A program made the position numbers and the translations under genes. Of a stretch of DNA of 29,324 nucleotides, positions 27,619 through 29,324 are shown piece after piece (the stretch's first letter is position 1; the number at the start of each line of letters is the position of its first letter). The notes beneath the pieces are model-generated. The model ran no database searches, was not told the DNA's origin, and saw only the letters and a program-made list of their open reading frames with translations. The DNA comes from a virus: positions 1-29,324 of IMG/VR virus record IMGVR_UViG_3300027708_000237; one strand, 5' to 3'.

Positions 27619-28101
27619 TTAGGATGATGCGATAGATGAGACTGTCCAATTAAATCCTGTAATTGAAGCTGTTGTTGCATCAGTAAACAAGACTTGAAAT
27701 CCAGTAGTTGTTTTGCTTCCAGTAATAATAGCCCAAGACCATGTTCCTGTAGTAGTAGTTGATGCAGTTAATGGTTCAATTACAACTTGGTAAGTTGTAT
27801 TAGGCATATTTTTGGCAAAACTTACTGTATAAATTTTGGAAGCTCCAGCGGTAATGCTTGTAGTTCCTTGCTGAACATTAACCGCCAAAGCATTGTACTG
27901 ATTTTGGAGATTCTGGATATTCTGATTGATCGTAGCAATCTGTGCAGGAGTAACTTGACCTAACCCTGGAATATTTACAGTCCCATTATTCAGATACAAT
28001 TGGATAAAACTATTCAAGATATCACTCCACTTACCCTCTGGGCAATAATTGCTAGGGACAGTTGGAAAGAGAAGTTGTGCTGGAGAACTCTGGTTCTGCA
28101 T
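27619..28101 (-). CDS. Short tail-fibre or host-contact protein (160 aa)
   Basis: The first half has a helical or coiled-coil segment (QIATINQNIQNLQNQYNALA). The second half is Thr/Ser-rich with alternating strands (ASKIYTVSFAKNMPNTTYQV, then TTGFQVLFTDATTASITGF). The latter resembles H-type lectin-like beta-sandwich domains that occur at the tips of phage fibres and bind glycans. This would be a trimeric contact protein anchored by its N-terminus. The call rests on fold-type appearance. It follows the nozzle-type gene by 44 bases. Confidence 0.5.
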   Translation of the reverse strand: MQNQSSPAQLLFPTVPSNYCPEGKWSDILNSFIQLYLNNGTVNIPGLGQVTPAQIATINQNIQNLQNQYNALAVNVQQGTTSITAGASKIYTVSFAKNMPNTTYQVVIEPLTASTTTTGTWSWAIITGSKTTTGFQVLFTDATTASITGFNWTVSSIASS

Positions 28102-28145
28102 AATTATTTGATTTGTAGCCTTATTTTAAGTAATTAGCAATGCTT

Positions 28146-29324
28146 TTATCCAGCAACAGAATAGATGGAATCTGGCAGCGGAATAATGCGGTAGTAATCA
28201 AGATCAGGCTGGCAAGCACATTGAACTGGTTCTGGGTCATTATAGAAAGTATCAGGGCAATACCCTTGCGGAAGATCAATGCTATCATTGAAAATAACAG
28301 CAAGCCTCAATCTATCCACAATACAAGATCCAATAATGTTAATTTTTACTTGGAACTCTGCTCCCTCTTGGAGAGGTATTTGAGCATATTTTTCACATTG
28401 ATCTATGTCTGGAGTCGGAAACCTTAATTGCTGGTATCGAGGTTGAGAAATCCTTGGAACACAATCTGCTGTAATTGGGGTGCATTCATCTAATCCTATC
28501 TTAATCGGGTATGAAAGGGTGTTAAAACAAGCATAGGAATCTGGACGAAACTCACACCCCAAAGTAATAGCTTCCTTGAGATTTGAAACCCATACCTCAC
28601 CACCCACAAGTTGTTTACGAACAAATTTAGAAGCTCCAGGATTAGGCGTGAAGTCATATCTCTTGGTAGTGAAATATGAACCGATCTTTACGCTGCCATA
28701 TTTAACTGAATAGTCATCTACTCCCGTAAGAAGTGAACTGCTACTTTGAAGCTCGTAAAGACGATTCACATTGTCAGCATCAAACGAGAAAGCAAACCCA
28801 CGTTGAACACCATTGATTTGGGCTGTAGATAGTTGAGTTGGTTGTGGGCCTTCCCATAAACCATTCCAGCGTGAAGGCATAGAAGCGTCTGGAGAGATCC
28901 TACTCTCTTGTTCAACATCTAGGACGATCATTGCCCTGCTAGGACGATGGAGTCCACAAACAGATGGGTCAGTAGTAGATACAGTAAATGGTGATACAGT
29001 TGCTATGAGTCGATTATCAAAGAACATCGCACTCTCAAATTGCCTCATCCAAGGAGTGTCATAGTTTACCCAAGGTTGAACCTCACGGGAGATTTTACGG
29101 AAAGAAAGAGCCTGATAAAAATCTACTTGAGCATTGTTGTAGAAAGCCCATCCATCATCAGCCCGAAAATAAACATCGTTATTAACCCCTGCAATACTCC
29201 AAGGAGAACGGCAACCACGACCAATAAGGGAAACCTTTTGGATGTTGTTGGTTTGCCATGTTGTTCGGTCTTGGGAGAGATCAAGAGTAAATGATCCATT
29301 CTCACAGAACACCACAAGCTCGCC
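28146..29324 (-). CDS. Tail nozzle-like structural protein, 5' end beyond the window
   Basis: The frame is open to the right edge, so the N-terminus is missing; 392 codons are visible. The visible start (ELVVFCENGSFTLDLSQD, then VSLIGRGCRSPWSIAGVNND and VYFRADDGWAFYNNAQ) has the repeating strand and turn pattern of podoviral nozzle or tail-stabilising proteins such as T7 gp12 or P22 gp10. Those close the tail channel with a beta-propeller. The C-terminal part is rich in Cys and Pro (CTPITADCVPRISQ, then QCACQPDLDYY). The product is inferred from the pattern and from its position at the head of the tail cluster. Confidence 0.55.
   Translation of the reverse strand, partial: GELVVFCENGSFTLDLSQDRTTWQTNNIQKVSLIGRGCRSPWSIAGVNNDVYFRADDGWAFYNNAQVDFYQALSFRKISREVQPWVNYDTPWMRQFESAMFFDNRLIATVSPFTVSTTDPSVCGLHRPSRAMIVLDVEQESRISPDASMPSRWNGLWEGPQPTQLSTAQINGVQRGFAFSFDADNVNRLYELQSSSSLLTGVDDYSVKYGSVKIGSYFTTKRYDFTPNPGASKFVRKQLVGGEVWVSNLKEAITLGCEFRPDSYACFNTLSYPIKIGLDECTPITADCVPRISQPRYQQLRFPTPDIDQCEKYAQIPLQEGAEFQVKINIIGSCIVDRLRLAVIFNDSIDLPQGYCPDTFYNDPEPVQCACQPDLDYYRIIPLPDSIYSVAG

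Noticed and set aside
1-29324. Search for a CRISPR array, reverse-transcriptase-based diversity system or tRNA genes
   Set aside because: No regularly spaced direct repeats with spacers, no reverse-transcriptase motif in any long frame, and no convincing cloverleaf with a T-loop signature were seen by eye. A dedicated scan would be needed to exclude weak cases.

Overview
The window is a segment of a tailed double-stranded DNA bacteriophage (or prophage) genome. A terminase small subunit, an Erf recombinase with a RecB/Cas4-type nuclease and an SSB, and a long block of virion genes are all present. The virion block looks podovirus-like: a nozzle-type protein, then small structural genes, a cupin-fold protein, two Ala/Gly/Gln-rich internal-virion-type proteins, and an 1850-residue protein with an N-terminal double-psi beta-barrel (RlpA-type) domain. 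I see no ribosomal RNA, tRNA, CRISPR array or cellular housekeeping gene. Host identity cannot be read from the sequence. Clear Shine-Dalgarno sites are rare (before 2543 and 11308). Many starts instead follow leaders made almost only of A and C.

Layout. (1) 1-1591: a possible gene fragment at the left edge, a structured non-coding stretch, a DUF5856-like gene and the terminase small subunit, both on the minus strand, separated by a G-rich palindromic interval. (2) 1592-2019: divergent intergenic region with a candidate early promoter. (3) 2020-6981: rightward early genes, mostly small and unknown, including zinc-ribbon, ribbon-helix-helix, DNA methyltransferase, membrane micropeptides and two very basic peptides; an 11-base motif recurs at gene starts here. 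(4) 7007-9661: recombination module (Erf, nuclease, SSB). (5) 9693-15842: a tightly coupled rightward operon with fourteen 4-base ATGA stop/start overlaps. It carries a DUF1064-like nuclease, a replication-type protein, a family of related coiled-coil proteins, an AT-rich HNH endonuclease and a terminal FkbM methyltransferase. (6) 15823-29324: leftward virion genes ending in a two-domain glycosyltransferase whose 3' end overlaps that of the FkbM gene.

The leftward terminase gene at the left end and leftward virion genes at the right end fit a circular map. In that map the missing part (large terminase, portal, head genes) joins the two window edges. Early rightward and late leftward transcription converge at about 15.83 kb. 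No DNA polymerase, RNA polymerase, integrase, holin or classical endolysin was recognised in the window. Replication and transcription probably rely on the host or on genes outside the window, and the only visible cell-wall enzyme domain is in the giant virion protein.
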